This document shows positions 4,755 to 6,170 of a stretch of DNA of 6,170 bases, one piece after another. Each line of letters begins with the position of its first letter. Position 1 is the stretch's first letter. Both the position numbers and the translations under genes were made by a program. The notes under the pieces were generated by a model. It was not told where the DNA came from and ran no database searches. It saw nothing but the letters and a program-made list of their open reading frames with translations. Source of the DNA: Candidatus Methanoperedentaceae archaeon (GTDB lineage: Archaea > Halobacteriota > Methanosarcinia > Methanosarcinales > Methanoperedenaceae); the NCBI GenBank assembly GCA_014859785.1, contig JACUTP010000112.1, positions 1-6,170 on the forward strand. The letters run 5' to 3'.

Positions 4755-6155
4755 ATGACATGCGAGGAGTTCATCGGTAAATTTGACCATTACAAAGCTG
4801 TCCGCAAACAGAAAAAACTTTTCGGGACGTTCGGGTTCAGGGGTATTGTCAATGAAGGAATCGGTGCTGATAAAGTAAGGCAGGTCGGGGCTGCCCTGGC
4901 TCTGTATCTCAGCAAGGGGAAAACCGTTGCAATAGGCAAGGACCCGCGTGTTTCTTCAGATATGCTGGAAGATGCATTAATTGGTGGAATTGTAGATTAT
5001 GGATGTAATGCCCTGACACTCGGTATTATCACTCCAAACGGTTTGTCCCTTGAGGTCGGCAAACAGGCAGATGCTGGTGTTATGATAACTGCAAGCCATA
5101 ACCCGCCTGAGTATAACGGCATAAAATGCCTGGGTAAAAGCGGCAGGGGTTTTTCCCCGGACGAGGACATTGCGCTTGAGAAGATATATTTTAGCGGCAT
5201 GAAAAAGCCGGCAGATAAAGGAAAACGCCTGGTTGATAGCGGTGCTGCTGGCAGGTACCGTGATTATATCGTAAGCTATGCACAACGTTTTTCACAAAAA
5301 CCGATGAAAATTGTGGTTGACGGCGGTGCGGGTTCTGCATCCATGGTAACGCCTGAAACACTGGAGCGCCTCGGACATGACATTGTGAGGTTTAACTGCA
5401 AGTATGACGGATTATTTACTGTCAGGAATCCTGAACCCACAGACGCCAACCTTGTAAAGCTGAAAGAACTTGTTGTGGAGGAAGGCGCTGCTTTTGGCGT
5501 GGCGCATGACGGCGACGGTGACAGGACAGCGTTTGTGGATGAAAAAGGCGGTTTTATACAGGGGGATGTTTCTGCTGCTATTATTGCAGACCATGTCCTT
5601 CGTGAGAACAAAGATAAGAAAAAGATTATCGCCGTGACAATTGCATATTCAAACCTCATTGAGGACGTTGCGAAAAACCTTGGTGCAGAGGTGATTTATA
5701 CGCCTGTGGGTGAGCCGTATCTTGCGCAGGCAAAACTGTACTGCGGCGCGCAGGTCGGGCTTGAGGAGCACGGCTCGGTACTGCTTGGATGGAGCAGGGA
5801 AGGCGCAATGCTTGCAGGGGTGATGGCAGGGATACTTTCAAAGGAAGGAAAGACAATGTCTGAACTTGTGAGTTCGTACCCTAAATATTACCAGATTAAA
5901 GATGCAAAGACGCTTCCTGCTGGCACGGACATAAATGCGCTGATGGAAAGGCTGGAGCATGAGATACCGCAGGATTATAAAAGGTTAACGGACATTGACG
6001 GCGTGCGTGTTAATTACCCGACCGGGTGGTTCCTTGTGAGAGCCAGCGGTACTGAGCCCAAACTCAGGGTGTTTTCAGAAGGGGTGACAGAGGAGAAAGC
6101 CAGGAAGTTTAACAGGGTCGCAATGGAGGGGCTGGAAAGGGCTATTTATGCGTGA
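4755..6155 (+). CDS. glmM: Phosphoglucosamine mutase / phosphomannomutase family enzyme
   Basis: This 466-residue cytoplasmic alpha-D-phosphohexomutase moves phosphate between C6 and C1 of a hexose. Likely substrates are glucosamine-6-phosphate or mannose-6-phosphate, feeding UDP-GlcNAc or GDP-mannose for glycans. The four-domain pattern is complete. The substrate-phosphate region starts at FGTFGFRG (23-30). The phosphoserine loop is T112-A-S114-H-N-P with Ser114 catalytic. The Mg site is D252-G-D254-G-D256-R. The phosphate-binding loop is R429-A-S-G-T-E-P-K-L-R. The sugar-recognition loop is GLEEHG (335-340) followed by SREGAM (347-352). This resembles the archaeal GGEENGG...RDGAM form more than the bacterial GExSGH, so substrate choice is uncertain and the symbol is provisional. 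About 20 residues precede the first conserved block, and no other start codon is available in frame. It is a separate transcription unit from the respiratory cluster, and its base composition appears somewhat more GC-rich. Confidence 0.85.
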   Translation: MTCEEFIGKFDHYKAVRKQKKLFGTFGFRGIVNEGIGADKVRQVGAALALYLSKGKTVAIGKDPRVSSDMLEDALIGGIVDYGCNALTLGIITPNGLSLEVGKQADAGVMITASHNPPEYNGIKCLGKSGRGFSPDEDIALEKIYFSGMKKPADKGKRLVDSGAAGRYRDYIVSYAQRFSQKPMKIVVDGGAGSASMVTPETLERLGHDIVRFNCKYDGLFTVRNPEPTDANLVKLKELVVEEGAAFGVAHDGDGDRTAFVDEKGGFIQGDVSAAIIADHVLRENKDKKKIIAVTIAYSNLIEDVAKNLGAEVIYTPVGEPYLAQAKLYCGAQVGLEEHGSVLLGWSREGAMLAGVMAGILSKEGKTMSELVSSYPKYYQIKDAKTLPAGTDINALMERLEHEIPQDYKRLTDIDGVRVNYPTGWFLVRASGTEPKLRVFSEGVTEEKARKFNRVAMEGLERAIYA

Positions 6156-6170
6156 AGAAATCCAATAGGC

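Noticed and set aside
5276..5659. Minus-strand open frame of 127 codons opposite the phosphohexomutase
   Set aside because: It lies opposite the conserved metal-binding region and has low-complexity Ser/Pro/Thr text with no recognisable domain.
6152..6170. GTG overlapping the phosphohexomutase stop, possibly starting another gene (MKKSNR)
   Set aside because: Only six codons are visible before the window ends and the ribosome-binding site is weak; it cannot be supported.

Overview
The window looks archaeal. Ribosome-binding sites match the GGAGGTGAT type, there are BRE/TATA-like promoters, the phosphohexomutase has an archaeal-style active site, and two secreted proteins end in PGF-CTERM (archaeosortase) tails. 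Multiheme c-type cytochromes next to a Rieske/cytochrome b complex suggest a respiratory, menaquinone-using member of the Methanosarcinales side of Euryarchaeota. An ANME-2d ('Ca. Methanoperedens'-like) methane oxidiser fits best. An Archaeoglobales iron reducer (Ferroglobus/Geoglobus type) is a weaker alternative. This placement is inference from gene content, not from a database search.

Layout, all genes on the plus strand. Positions 1-189 are AT-rich upstream DNA with a TATA-like element and an overlapping inverted repeat. Positions 190-4605 form a compact eight-gene cluster: two tandem paralogous hexaheme cytochromes with PGF-CTERM tails (190-1140, 1203-2150), a membrane-anchored mini monoheme cytochrome (2166-2507), a two-helix membrane protein (2517-2792), a Rieske iron-sulfur protein (2797-3291), a b6-type cytochrome b (3301-3963), a subunit-IV protein (3965-4426) and a 59-residue membrane protein (4426-4605). 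Most junctions are a few bases or overlapping. The exception is the 62-base gap between the two cytochromes, which holds a possible internal promoter. Positions 4606-4754 are non-coding and T-rich, with a probable terminator and then the promoter of a separate gene for a GlmM/phosphomannomutase-type enzyme (4755-6155).

How the genes may work together. The Rieske protein and the split cytochrome b form the catalytic core of a b6f-like quinol oxidase. The cytochrome b keeps the four haem-b histidines with b6-type spacing and the cysteine that anchors haem ci in b6f. The Rieske cluster lacks the Ser and Tyr that raise its potential, as expected for low-potential menaquinol. No cytochrome f or c1 is encoded. 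The c-type cytochromes of the cluster probably take that place and pass electrons from the outer membrane face towards extracellular or pseudoperiplasmic acceptors. The most noteworthy features are the hexaheme pair (conserved CX3CH haem site, six matching spare histidines, helical C-terminal domain, archaeosortase-type tail) and the two undescribed small membrane proteins that bracket the core subunits.
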